Below the pieces are notes generated by a model. It was not told where the DNA came from. It did not search any database and saw nothing but the letters and a program-made list of their open reading frames with translations. Below, in pieces: positions 25,201 through 33,766 of a DNA stretch of 64,000 nucleotides. Positions within the stretch are counted from its first letter, which is position 1, and each line of letters begins with the position of its first letter. Source of the stretch: Streptomyces radicis (lineage in GTDB: Bacteria > Actinomycetota > Actinomycetes > Streptomycetales > Streptomycetaceae); contig NZ_RBDY01000006.1 in assembly GCF_003626575.1 (NCBI RefSeq), forward strand, positions 124,001-188,000, written 5' to 3'. Made by a program: the position numbers and the translations under genes.

Positions 25201-25752
25201 ATGGCGGAACACGAGTACGAAGCCAAGTTCCTTGCGATCGACGTGGAGATGCTGCGGGGCAAGATCCGCAACGCTGGCGCGAAACAGGTCTTCCCCAAGT
25301 CCATGTTCACTCGCCTGATCTTCGAGAACGACGCCGTTCAGGGCGAACAGTGGCTGCGTCTGAGGGATGAGGGCGGCAAGACCACACTCACCCTGAAGCA
25401 GGTCAGCGACGCCACCCACATCGGCGGGACCACAGAGATCGAAATCGAGGTCAGCGACCTGGAGAAGACAGCCGAACTCCTGAAGGCGGTCGGCCTCCGG
25501 CAGGTGCGCTACCAGCAGAACTACCGAGAGGAATGGCAAATCGGCGGCATCACTTACGACTTCGACACCTGGCCCGACCTGCCTACGTTCCTGGAAGTCG
25601 AAGGGCCGTCCGAAGAAGCTGTCCGAGCGGCCGTCGCGAACCTCGGCCTGGACTACACCGAAGCGCGATTCGGCAGCATCGATCTGATCTACAAGAGCGA
25701 GGCGAACCGCGACATCCTCGCCGAGCCAACGCTGCTCTTCTCGGAGCAGTGA
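25201..25752 (+). CDS. CYTH-domain protein (class IV adenylate cyclase/triphosphatase-like)
   Basis: 183 residues from the ATG at 25201, preceded by GAGGA. It opens with EHEYEAKFLAID, the ExExK signature of CYTH triphosphate-tunnel enzymes. Tunnel-strand motifs follow: EQWLRLRDEGGKTTLTLKQV, TTEIEIEVSD, QNYREEWQIGGITYDFDTWP, LPTFLEVEGPSEE. The family includes CyaB adenylyl cyclases, thiamine triphosphatases and tripolyphosphatases; which activity applies cannot be told from sequence. It starts 24 bp after the radical SAM stop, so they are cotranscribed and end at the terminator just downstream. Confidence 0.9.
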   Translation: MAEHEYEAKFLAIDVEMLRGKIRNAGAKQVFPKSMFTRLIFENDAVQGEQWLRLRDEGGKTTLTLKQVSDATHIGGTTEIEIEVSDLEKTAELLKAVGLRQVRYQQNYREEWQIGGITYDFDTWPDLPTFLEVEGPSEEAVRAAVANLGLDYTEARFGSIDLIYKSEANRDILAEPTLLFSEQ

Positions 25753-25774
25753 GACTGTCTCGGAGCTAGTGAGA

Positions 25775-25805
25775 ACGCTGCCCGCAGTCCATCTGCGGGC
25801 AGCGT
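25775..25805 (+). terminator. Terminator after CYTH gene
   Basis: Perfect 13-bp arms (25775-25787, 25793-25805) with a 5-nt loop, 23 bp after the CYTH stop. Confidence 0.85.
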
Positions 25806-25939
25806 CCGCTTAGCCGAGATTCACCGGGTGGCGGCTGGCCCAGTGTCTGGACATGAAAGTGGAGATGCTCTGACCTGGGAGAATAGGAGTTCTCAAGGAT
25901 TGACCCGACCAGTTCGGAGGTGCATCTCCGGGATGTTCC

Positions 25940-26146
25940 ATGCCGCCGCGTGCGGTGTCCGCAGTGTTTGATGACGTGAACCTGGTCGTGCATGCCGGTC
26001 TGGTTCCGGTGATGCGTCTGGCTGAGCGGGGGCGGTTGTCGGAGTTGGTCCGCTGGACAATACGCATCGGCGGGGCAGACAACAGCGGTGGGGGCGAACC
26101 CGGCGGCGAAGGTGACGTCGCTACTCGCGGCGTGTCATTGAGACGG
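25940..26146 (+). pseudogene. Fragment of IS1380-type transposase
   Basis: From an ATG at 25940 the translation begins PPRAVSAVFDDVNLVVHAGL, then VPVMRLAERGRLSELV, typical of the N-terminus of Streptomyces IS1380-like transposases. Reading frame is lost in a run of Gs near 26093. Shifting one base recovers NPAAKVTSLLA, the expected continuation, which stops at 26146. No catalytic region remains. An IS relic. Confidence 0.6.
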
Positions 26147-26239
26147 AGCTGGGAGTGCAGCGGTCAGGGCCTCTTTCGCGCTGAGTGGCTTGTCGTCCAC
26201 GCTTGGTGCCGGTGACGAAATCGAAGGGGGATGAAGCTG

Positions 26240-26347
26240 ATGGCGCGGCGGCATGGATGGCGACGCAGGCGGAACCGGCGGTTAACAATCGTCGGCATCG
26301 CACTGCTGACGACAGTGGTGATCTTTTGGTCACAGGGAGGGCCATGA
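26240..26347 (+). CDS. Putative 35-residue basic single-pass membrane peptide
   Basis: ATG at 26240 preceded at 9-bp spacing by AAGGGGG. The product is MARRHGWRRRRNRRLTIVGI continuing ALLTTVVIFWSQGGP: a strongly basic N-terminus and one hydrophobic helix. It lies between IS debris and an intact IS. The family is unknown; it could be a membrane toxin-like peptide or the truncated start of a larger gene. Supported only by the ribosome site and composition. Confidence 0.4.
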   Translation: MARRHGWRRRRNRRLTIVGIALLTTVVIFWSQGGP

Positions 26348-26373
26348 GTTCCTGAAAGGTGGGAACGACCACT

Positions 26374-27266
26374 GAGCCCTTTCCAACCCGCTGATGCTCA
26401 CGGGCGGTTGACGTGTGCCGTCCCGGTGGCGGCGCGTAGCGAAGCTCCTGGTAGAGGAGCTCACGACCAAGATCACTCGCTCGACCAGGAGCTTCGTCGT
26501 GCTTGTCTACCCGGCTGCGATCGACCTGTCCAGTTCGCACCTGCGCTACCTCGCCGCACGCCGCAGGGCGATTGGCTCGCGCTGGCGGCGGCTTTCGCCT
26601 GGCAGACAGGTGCTGCTGGTCCTGGCCCACCTGAGGTGCGGCCACACCTACGCGCAGCTCGCTGTCGGTTTCGGCGTCGGGATCGCCACGGTCTACCGGT
26701 ACGTGACCGAAGCCGTCGCTGACCTCGCAGCTCTCGCCCCCAGTCTGGCCACTGCCACACGCGCGGCGGCCACCGACGCCTTCGTGATCCTTGACGGCAC
26801 CCTGCTGCCGATCGACCGGATTACCGCCGACCGTCCCTACTACTCCGGGAAACACCGGAAGCACGGGATGAACGTGCAGGTCATCGCTGACCCTTTCGGA
26901 CGACTGCTGTGGGCCTCGGCCGCACTTCCCGGAGCGGTCCACGACATCCGCGCGGCCTGCACCCACGGCATCATCGACGCCCTGGCCGATGCCCGCATCT
27001 CCTGCTGGGCCGACAAGGGTTACCAAGGCGCCGGCGGCACGATACGGGTGCCCTACCGCGGACGCTGGGAGAAACTCTCCGCAGGCCAGCAGGCCGTCAA
27101 CCGCTCTCACGCCCAGATCCGCGCCCTCGGCGAACAGGCCATGGCCACCCTCAAGACCCGGCGGCTTCTGCGCAAACTCCGCTGCAGCACGACCCGCATT
27201 ACCGACCTGGTCAAGGCCATCGTCACCCTCCACCTGGCCAGCTCAGAGTGAAGTTGGAAAAAGCTC
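26374..27266 (+). mobile_element. IS5-type insertion sequence, 893 bp, apparently intact
   Basis: Terminal inverted repeats GAGCCCTTTCCAAC (26374-26387) and, reversed, GAGCTTTTTCCAAC (27253-27266) match at 12 of 14 positions. ACT is repeated directly outside both ends (26371-26373 and 27267-27269), consistent with a 3-bp target duplication. It contains one transposase gene. Confidence 0.75.
26499..27251 (+). CDS. IS5-family DDE transposase
   Basis: 250 residues from the GTG at 26499, which has AGGAG at 7-bp spacing; the frame is open further upstream. An N-terminal HTH region (HLRYLAARRRAIGSRWRRLS, LRCGHTYAQLAVGFGVGIAT) is followed by a DDE_4-type catalytic core: FVILDGTLLPIDRI (first Asp), SCWADKGYQGAGG (second Asp), RALGEQAMATLKTRR (Glu). 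Full-length with all three catalytic residues, inside matched inverted repeats, so possibly still mobile. Confidence 0.9.
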   Translation: MLVYPAAIDLSSSHLRYLAARRRAIGSRWRRLSPGRQVLLVLAHLRCGHTYAQLAVGFGVGIATVYRYVTEAVADLAALAPSLATATRAAATDAFVILDGTLLPIDRITADRPYYSGKHRKHGMNVQVIADPFGRLLWASAALPGAVHDIRAACTHGIIDALADARISCWADKGYQGAGGTIRVPYRGRWEKLSAGQQAVNRSHAQIRALGEQAMATLKTRRLLRKLRCSTTRITDLVKAIVTLHLASSE

Positions 27267-27384
27267 ACTCTCTCTCCCCTGTAAAACGGCCAACGAGTCC
27301 TACAAAGTTAAACAACGCGTCAGCACGAGGCACTCCCGGTCAACGCCATGGTGCGCCCCGGCTGGCGACGACACTCACAGCCCA

Positions 27385-28182
27385 TCAACCCCCCCACCAA
27401 ATCTCCCCCATCCACAGGCGCCGACCGAGTTCATCGAGCTCTGCACGGCATGCCACGTACTCGGGCAAGGCCCGGCGTAGCAACCGCCAGAAGTCCCCGC
27501 GGTGTCCAGGAATCCGCACGTGGGCGAGCTCGTGGGCGATGACGTAGTCGACTAGGCGCATCGGCAGCTGGAAGAGCGGCCACCCCAGGCACATCAGGCC
27601 CACCCCGCGATCCCCTGTTCCAGGCTCATACGTTCCCCAACGCCCGCCCAGGTCACGCACCTCCAGCGCGGGCTCGGCAGCCGACATCCGTGCCGCCCAG
27701 GGTTGAAGCCGCCCAACCGACCACGCGTACCCCACCCTGCTGTACCAGTCGACCAACGCCTCGCGCCCCCGCGCCGGATCGGCCGCCGCCCTCCGGCTCA
27801 TGACCAGCCGACCGGCGACCAGCCGAACCCGGCCTGCCGACGGGACGTCGTCCGCGACGGTGAGCCGGTAGGTACGCCCGAGGTAGCGGAAGACTTCCCC
27901 CTCCACCAGCCGCTTGGCCGGATTCACCGGCCGCGTCCGCTCCCGTATCGCGCGCTTGGTCACCAGCCAGGTCCGGTGTGCGCGGACGAACTCCTCGGCG
28001 TCGGGCGCCGGACGGCCATCGGGCACGTGCAACGTTACCGTGGCATCCGGCTCGATGGTCAGCGCGAACCGCCTGCGACGGGCACTGACCCGCACCCGCA
28101 GGTCCACCCCGTCGACCGTGAGCCGATCGCCCTCCGCGAGCTCGGGCACCGTCACCACGCCGGCTATTCTCCCCGGGCCCAC
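27385..28182 (-). CDS. YgjP/M48-like zinc metallopeptidase next to hsdR
   Basis: Up to 265 residues (GTG at 28182; internal GTGs around 28150-28156 are possible starts). The C-terminal zinc site is VIAHELAHVRIPGHRGDFWR (HExxH plus downstream His), followed by LLRRALPEY as in YgjP/DUF45 peptidases. The N-terminal part carries beta-strand repeats (RLTVDGVDLRVRVSARRRRF). Genes of this family often follow hsdR in type I loci, but their role there is unknown. The start region overlaps the hsdR 3' end by about 19 bp, so it is translationally coupled to hsdR. Confidence 0.85.
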   Translation of the reverse strand: MGPGRIAGVVTVPELAEGDRLTVDGVDLRVRVSARRRRFALTIEPDATVTLHVPDGRPAPDAEEFVRAHRTWLVTKRAIRERTRPVNPAKRLVEGEVFRYLGRTYRLTVADDVPSAGRVRLVAGRLVMSRRAAADPARGREALVDWYSRVGYAWSVGRLQPWAARMSAAEPALEVRDLGGRWGTYEPGTGDRGVGLMCLGWPLFQLPMRLVDYVIAHELAHVRIPGHRGDFWRLLRRALPEYVACRAELDELGRRLWMGEIWWGG

Positions 28183-31100
28183 TGGAGAAACCGCCCTCGG
28201 CTACTGTTCGCGAAGCTGGCGAGCGACTGCGCGATGTTGCCCAATTCTGGCCAGCCGGCCGAGTTGGTGGGCACGAGGCCGCCCTTGAGCAGCTCGGCCT
28301 GGATGATGCTCGCCACGGCGTTGAGATCCTGGCTCTGGCCCTGGTACGAAGCCTTGCCCATGACCCTCGCCGCCTTCTCGCACACCATCGGGACCAGCAG
28401 CGGCAGGTCATCGAGGTCAGCCCGCCACGTCACCTCGGGCGCCTGGTCGAGGAGCTGCCTCAGATAGCGGTACGTCCGCCGCTCCAGCAGGCTGAGCCCC
28501 ACGAGCTCCGGGTCCTCCTCGTCCTCTTCGTCCTGCCGCAACTGCTCGATCACCGGTCCAAACACCCGCACCTGATCCTCGAAGCGCCCCGGCATCTCCC
28601 GCAGTATCTCCGCCAGCCGCTCCGACAGCCGCGCGTAACGCTCCGGGTCCTCCTGCCTGACCCGTTCCTCCAGGTGGAAGCGGATTGCGTGCTCCATCTC
28701 GGCGGCAGCCTCGCGTGGCGGCATGGTGCGCACCCGGTCGTCGAAGTCGAGCGACAGGAGCGACACCGGGGCGATGACCTGTTTGATCTCCGGCGCCTCC
28801 AGGTGGTCCCGGATCAGTTCCCTGACCTTGCGCCCGTAGCGGCGCAGCGTGAACGCACCGCCCGCTGTGTCCCGCAGCAAGTGCCGGACGCGCTTCTGCA
28901 GCAGGCTCCAGCGGCGGGCGTCGGCGATGAAGTCCAGGCCGTGCTCGTGCGGCAGCACCCGCTCCAGCGCGTCGAGGAAGCGCTGCAGCACCTCGTCGAA
29001 CCCAACCCGCGCTGCCGCATCATCCTCGAAGACCAGCGCGGCGCTCCCCAACCGGGACAGGTCATCCACGTCCGCGTCGGTCACGCCATGCTCCCGCAGG
29101 AACGCCCGCACCTGCTCGGCAGCCGGCGCGAGAGCCTCGATCTCGTCCGCCATGCCGCGCATTGTGTCGTCGATATCATCCTGGGCGTAGTCGGCCAACG
29201 CGTCCGACAGGTTCTCGAAGACGCCGTAGTAGTCCACGACGTAGCCGACCCCCTTGCCGGGCATGGGCCGGTTCACGCGGGCGACGGCCTGTAGCAGCTC
29301 GGCGTCCCGGATCGGCCGGTCAAGGTAGAGGACCTGCTCGCGCGGGGCGTCGAATCCCGTCAGCAGCATGGACATCACAATCACGAAAGCGATGGGGCTG
29401 TCGGGATGGACGGGATCGGGCCTGGGCGACTTCCTGCCCTCGTCCGCCCGAGACTCTTCCGCCCCCTCGGGCGACTCGGACCAGGGATGATCGGCCTCGC
29501 CGTCCGCACCGTCCGGGTCATCGCCTCCGAAACTGCTGCTCGCCACCCACTCGTGCTCCTCGTCCAGCTGCGGGAACGGCTGGTGAAAGCGCCGGATGTA
29601 CGCCTCCTGCCGACCGGCGTCCGTCCACGTCAGCAGCGGGGAGCCCTTACCGTCCTTCTGCGTCTGGGAGAAGACCGGCACGAACTCCATGCGGCGCAGC
29701 AGCGCCCGGTTCAGGTACGCCTCGTACAGGTAGCGCTGTCGCCGGGGCAGCCGCTCCCGCGGCGTTCCAGCAACTGACTCCGGGTCGAAGTCCGCCAGCT
29801 CCGCCAGCAACTGGTCCCGGGCCCGCAGCAGGGCGCGGCGGTAGGCGACGGCGGCCCTGCGGCTGACCGCCGCCACCTGCGCCTTGTAACCACCCGGCAA
29901 CACGGTCGTCACGAAATGCTCCAGGATGTCCTCGGCCTTGGCGCGGATCATCGGCTCGGACTCGGCGACGTCACGCTCGGTGGGCCAGCGGCGCAGCAGG
30001 GCGGCCCGCTCCTCGCGCGTGCGGTCGCGGACCAGGTCCTCGAACCGCCGGTCCAGGCCGTCCTTGTCGAAGACCTTGCCCTCGCCCGTGCGGCCCTCGT
30101 ACCGGATGCGGACGACGACGCCATCGCGTTCGGCCTCCGCCATCCGGTAGGTGTCGATGAACGCCCCGTCCGGCCCGCCACCGAAGATCCGGCGGGTGTC
30201 CTCCTCCTTGCCGGTCATGATGGGCGTGCCGGTGAACCCGATCTTTGCCGCGCTGGGCATGGCCTTGCGCAACGCGGCGTGCAGGACGTTCGTGTGCGAG
30301 CGGTGGGCCTCGTCGACGAACACCACGATGTCCGGCGAGGTGTTGCACTCAGGGAACCTCGGCACGGGCGGCTGCTCCTCGGCCTCCGTGGCACCGCGCA
30401 TCCTCGTCCGCACCGCGTCCCGGTACTCACGCGCCAGGTCCCGGTCGTCCGCCTCGCTCTCCGTCTCCCCGGCGAAGGCGACCCCGCCGCCCGCCCCGTA
30501 CTTCTGGATCATCCCGAAGACGACCCGCCGTCCACCGTCGCGCAGCAGCGCCTCCATCTGGGCCTGCCGCTTGGCCGTCACCACTTCGGACTCGCTGAGC
30601 TTCAGCGTCGCCTCCAGTTGCTTCTGCAACTGGGTGCGGTCGGTGACGATGACCACCATGAACTCACTGAGCTGGTGGTGCAGGTGAATCCGGCGGACGA
30701 GGAACGTCATCGTCAGGCTCTTGCCGGAGCCCTGCGTGTGCCAGACGATGCCGCCCCGCTCGTCCTCGGGCACGGCGTCGCCGCGCTGCCTACCGGTGAG
30801 GAGGCGGCGCAGCGCCTTCTCCGTGGCCCGGTACTGCTGGTGCCGGGCCACGGCCATGATGGTGCGGGTGCCGCCGGACTCGGTCTCGATGGGTAGCGGG
30901 ATGACGTAGTGCCGGACGATGGTCAGCAGCGCGGCGGGCCGCAGCACCACCCCAATGAGCTTGTGCCGCTCGTTGAGGCGTGCGACGTGCGGCGGCAGCT
31001 CGGAGCGCAGGCCGCGCTCGGTCTCGGGCTCGATGCTGCGCCACGGGTGGTAGTGGTCGGGCGTGGCGGTGATCGTTCCGAGGTACGCCGTCTCGGCGGT

Positions 31101-31727
31101 CGCGGCGACCAGCAACTGCACGGTCCGGAACAGCTCTGGAGCGCCGGCTGCCTGTGCCGGCTCGCTGGCCTCCTCGTCGCGCAGCGGGTCCCCGGCGTAG
31201 TGCCGCAGGTCCACCACCGCGTCGTGGAGTGGATCAGCGAGGTCGGGGCTCTTGCACTCGACGACGACGAGCGGGATGCCGTTGACGAACAGGACGATGT
31301 CGAGTATGGACACCTTGCCCGCATGATCCCGGATCCTGAGCTGGTCCACGACGGTGAAGTCGTTGACAGTCGTCGCCTCTTCCTCGTGCCACCTGACGTA
31401 CTGCACGACGGCGGACGGCCCGCCGTGCCCGGCGGAGGGGTTGGGGAGGATGCAGCCGCTCAGCAGCAGGTCGGTGGCGTCGAAGTTGGCTCGGGCAACG
31501 CCCTGCCCAAGGGGGACGTTCGCCAGCTCCGCGATGGCGCGCCGTACGTCGGAGTTGCCCATCCACGGGTTGATGCGGCGGAGGGCGGGGTCCAGCCGGT
31601 CGGTGAGCAGAGGTGTCGCGGTGTCGAGCGTGCCGGCAACCTTCCCTGGGACGTGCGTCCACCCCATCGCCACCAACTGTGCGACGATCGGCCGCTCGAC
31701 CTCGTCCCGCTCGACCTGAAGCACCAT
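28164..31727 (-). CDS. hsdR: Type I restriction enzyme R subunit (second locus)
   Basis: 1187 residues from the ATG at 31727. The N-terminal nuclease domain contains VSILDIVLFVNGIPLVVVEC followed by KSPD (D...ExK). The motor has WHTQGSGKSLTMTF (Walker A), VVFVDEAHRSHTN (DEAH) and IGFTGTP, and domain 2 has MLLTGFDAPREQVLYLDRP, then LLQAVARVNRP. An acidic insert lies near residues 760-800. The C-terminal helical domain should bind the methylase. Sequence and architecture differ from the first hsdR, so this is a different type I family. It is separated from its hsdM/hsdS partners by about 2 kb of insertion debris, so it needs its own promoter. Confidence 0.93.
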   Translation of the reverse strand: MVLQVERDEVERPIVAQLVAMGWTHVPGKVAGTLDTATPLLTDRLDPALRRINPWMGNSDVRRAIAELANVPLGQGVARANFDATDLLLSGCILPNPSAGHGGPSAVVQYVRWHEEEATTVNDFTVVDQLRIRDHAGKVSILDIVLFVNGIPLVVVECKSPDLADPLHDAVVDLRHYAGDPLRDEEASEPAQAAGAPELFRTVQLLVAATAETAYLGTITATPDHYHPWRSIEPETERGLRSELPPHVARLNERHKLIGVVLRPAALLTIVRHYVIPLPIETESGGTRTIMAVARHQQYRATEKALRRLLTGRQRGDAVPEDERGGIVWHTQGSGKSLTMTFLVRRIHLHHQLSEFMVVIVTDRTQLQKQLEATLKLSESEVVTAKRQAQMEALLRDGGRRVVFGMIQKYGAGGGVAFAGETESEADDRDLAREYRDAVRTRMRGATEAEEQPPVPRFPECNTSPDIVVFVDEAHRSHTNVLHAALRKAMPSAAKIGFTGTPIMTGKEEDTRRIFGGGPDGAFIDTYRMAEAERDGVVVRIRYEGRTGEGKVFDKDGLDRRFEDLVRDRTREERAALLRRWPTERDVAESEPMIRAKAEDILEHFVTTVLPGGYKAQVAAVSRRAAVAYRRALLRARDQLLAELADFDPESVAGTPRERLPRRQRYLYEAYLNRALLRRMEFVPVFSQTQKDGKGSPLLTWTDAGRQEAYIRRFHQPFPQLDEEHEWVASSSFGGDDPDGADGEADHPWSESPEGAEESRADEGRKSPRPDPVHPDSPIAFVIVMSMLLTGFDAPREQVLYLDRPIRDAELLQAVARVNRPMPGKGVGYVVDYYGVFENLSDALADYAQDDIDDTMRGMADEIEALAPAAEQVRAFLREHGVTDADVDDLSRLGSAALVFEDDAAARVGFDEVLQRFLDALERVLPHEHGLDFIADARRWSLLQKRVRHLLRDTAGGAFTLRRYGRKVRELIRDHLEAPEIKQVIAPVSLLSLDFDDRVRTMPPREAAAEMEHAIRFHLEERVRQEDPERYARLSERLAEILREMPGRFEDQVRVFGPVIEQLRQDEEDEEDPELVGLSLLERRTYRYLRQLLDQAPEVTWRADLDDLPLLVPMVCEKAARVMGKASYQGQSQDLNAVASIIQAELLKGGLVPTNSAGWPELGNIAQSLASFANSSRGRFLQWARGE

Positions 31728-31803
31728 GCCCCGCGTCCCCTTCTCGCTCGCGTGTGCGCAGGTGATCTATTCTGCGCCCAGGGCGAGGAGTTAGGCGGCC
31801 GAC

Positions 31804-32053
31804 AGACCGTCAGTTGGTCATAGTCGCCGCCAGCGGCGAGACGCTCACCCCGGCTCGCGGCGATCCGGTGCACGTCGCGCAGCGCCGTGACCAGGCAGGT
31901 GATCAGGAACCCGAGCTGTTCCGGTTTGACCGTGGGGTCGTCCATCATGTCCACGGCGCGGTCGAGCAACTTGGCCGCCATGTCGAGCTGCGTCCGCTCC
32001 GCCTCGTCCGCGAGCGCAAGACGTGTCCCGTGCCGTCCCCTACGAGGAAGCAC
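31804..32053 (-). pseudogene. Possible remnant gene next to transposase relic
   Basis: About 83 residues, helical and coding-like: RLALADEAERTQLDMAAKLL, DRAVDMMDDPTVKPEQLGFL, ITCLVTALRDVHRIAASRGE. After this, composition turns non-coding until the hsdR start. It abuts the IS remnant, so it may be the end of a gene cut by the insertion. No family recognised. Confidence 0.3.
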
Positions 32054-32129
32054 TGCCTGGCCGTAGGAGTCGCTCCGCGGGAGAAGCCGCAGCGGCCCCC
32101 GGTGGTCACTGAGGTTTTCTCAGCGGCGG

Positions 32130-32939
32130 TCATTTCCATTGTTTGTTGAGGGCGAGGGCGGCTTGTGCGATGTCGCCGACGCGGTTGGGGCTGAGGGTGA
32201 CGTGCTTCAGCGTGCGCTAGCGTTGCTTGAGCTCGGCGGCTGTGCGTTCGCCCACGGCGCGGACGTGCCGGATCAAGGCGTTGACGCTGCGGGTGTCGGC
32301 GCACAGCGCCTGTTCGGACTGGCCTTTCGGGCGGCGGATGGGGATGCGGATGCCGATGCCCGCGCCGATGTAGCCCTTGTCCGCCAGCGTCGGCAGCCCG
32401 CTGGCCGCGGCCTGGCACAGCGCGGGAAGTGCATGGATCCGCACGGCCGTGATGTCCGGTGTGGAGCCCGGCTCGGCCTGGGAGACCCACAGCGGGGTGT
32501 CGTCCGGGGCGGACAGGAACTGCGCGTTGCCGCCGAACGCCTTGTGCTTCTTGCTGAACCACAGGTCATTGCCGTTGTCCCGGGCGCCTGCTACGCGATC
32601 GGAGGCGACCAGGGTGCCGTCCAAAATCACGTGCGTCATCCCCTCCCGCCGGCAGTAATCCAGCACCTCGTGCAGGTTAGGGGCCTGGATGGCCAGAATG
32701 TCGATTCCTTCGTGCAGGTAGCGGTAGCCCATGGCCTGGGAGATCCCGGCGTCCCGGGCCAGGCAGTGCACACACCCGGCCTCGCGGAACCAGCGCAGGA
32801 TCAGCACGGCCTGACGGAAGGGGCCCAGCACTCGCGAGCCTTTCGGTGTGCCGATCCGGCGGCGGTACGCGGCCAGCAGCCGGGACAGGTACTCCACCAC
32901 ATAGCGCGGGACGTCGAGCGTGGCAACATAGGTGACCAA
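32130..32939 (-). pseudogene. IS5-type transposase with in-frame amber codon
   Basis: Starts at TTG 32939 (VTYVATLDVPRYVVEYLSRL). The HTH region CLARDAGISQAMGYRYLHEG, THVILDGTLVASDRV (Asp) and LPTLADKGYIGAGIG (Asp) are present, and AVGERTAAELKQR ends at a TAG at 32217-32219. Reading through, the frame continues RTLKHVTLSPNRVGDIAQAA to a normal end NKQWK at 32130, exactly as expected for a full transposase. The TAG replaces what should be a Trp codon (TGG). The element is therefore probably disabled, or makes a product 29 residues short. Confidence 0.85.
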
Positions 32940-32940
32940 C

Positions 32941-33001
32941 GTGAAGCCTCTGAATCAGCGGACGATCTGGTGAGAGAGAGCCGTCCTATCAGAGGCTTCA
33001 C
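32941..33001. repeat. Inverted repeat upstream of transposase relic
   Basis: 13-bp perfect arms GTGAAGCCTCTGA / TCAGAGGCTTCAC at 32941-32953 and 32989-33001, with a nested GGACG/CGTCC pair. It abuts the transposase TTG start. Likely the IS end region, or a hairpin limiting read-through into the transposase. Confidence 0.65.
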
Positions 33002-33274
33002 GTCTACGCGACAGCAGGGATGCCCTGCCCGATCCATCACGCCAGGTGAAGTTCGCCCCGCGTCGCGTAGATCATTTCGCTGAGAGAATCTCATTGATCA
33101 CGTTCCTCATCCCTCTGTTTAGCTCCGAAGGTTGGCGCTTCGCGCCGGGCGCACGGATCGCGCTCCCTCACAACCCTCGCTCTGTAGCGAACACCTCACA
33201 GCCTGAGACAAATGGACCTAGGCTCGCCAGAGAGTCGCAGGTGACAGGGGTTTCGTCGCAGGGAGAGGCGGACA
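33002..33274. other. Gene-free segment upstream of XRE pseudogene
   Basis: No coding region seen. It presumably held the promoter of the XRE gene; GGGAGAGG lies just before the GTG at 33275. Confidence 0.35.
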
Positions 33275-33745
33275 GTGAGCGACACCTATGGGGAATGGTT
33301 GAAGACTCAGCGGGAGGCGGCCGGGCTCACCCCGCAGGAACTCGCCGACCGGGCGATCATAACCCGCTCCCACATCTCCCACATCGAGGCGGGATGACGT
33401 ACGCCGTCACCGGACGACGCCCGCCGACTGGATGCGGCGCTGGGGACGGGGGACGTGCTGACCAGCTTCCTGCTGAAGCGTGAGGGCGAGGTCGCCGACT
33501 ACTTCGAGGCGGCCCGCCACCTCGAACCGCAAGCCCCGATGATTCGTGAGTACGCGCTGTCGTACTTCCCCGGCATCCTCCAGACCGAGACCTACATGCG
33601 CGCTGTCTACAACTCCGCCTTCCCGCCGAAGACCGAAAATGAGCGAGACAAAGCTCGCCGTCGCACGCCCCGACCGCAGGAAGATCCTCGACGAGCCGGT
33701 GACCCCCGTCGTGTGCGCGCTGCTGGAGAACGGCCGGTCCACACC
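33275..33745 (+). pseudogene. Broken XRE/DUF5753-type regulator
   Basis: From the GTG at 33275 the translation is a typical Streptomyces XRE start (SDTYGEWLKTQREAAGLTPQ, ELADRAIITRSHISHIEAG). It is interrupted by TGA at 33395-33397, then continues in the same frame RTPSPDDARRLDAALGTGDV ... EYALSYFPGILQTETYMRAV. A second lesion, a frameshift near 33640-33660, moves the expected RPDRRKILDEPVTPVVCALL to another frame. The sequence ends abruptly before the convergent hsdS. At least three lesions: nonsense, frameshift and truncation. Confidence 0.8.
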
Positions 33746-33766
33746 TGCATCACCCGCCTACCGCAA

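Noticed and set aside
26121..27233. 370-residue minus-strand open frame across the IS
   Set aside because: Antisense shadow of the transposase gene.
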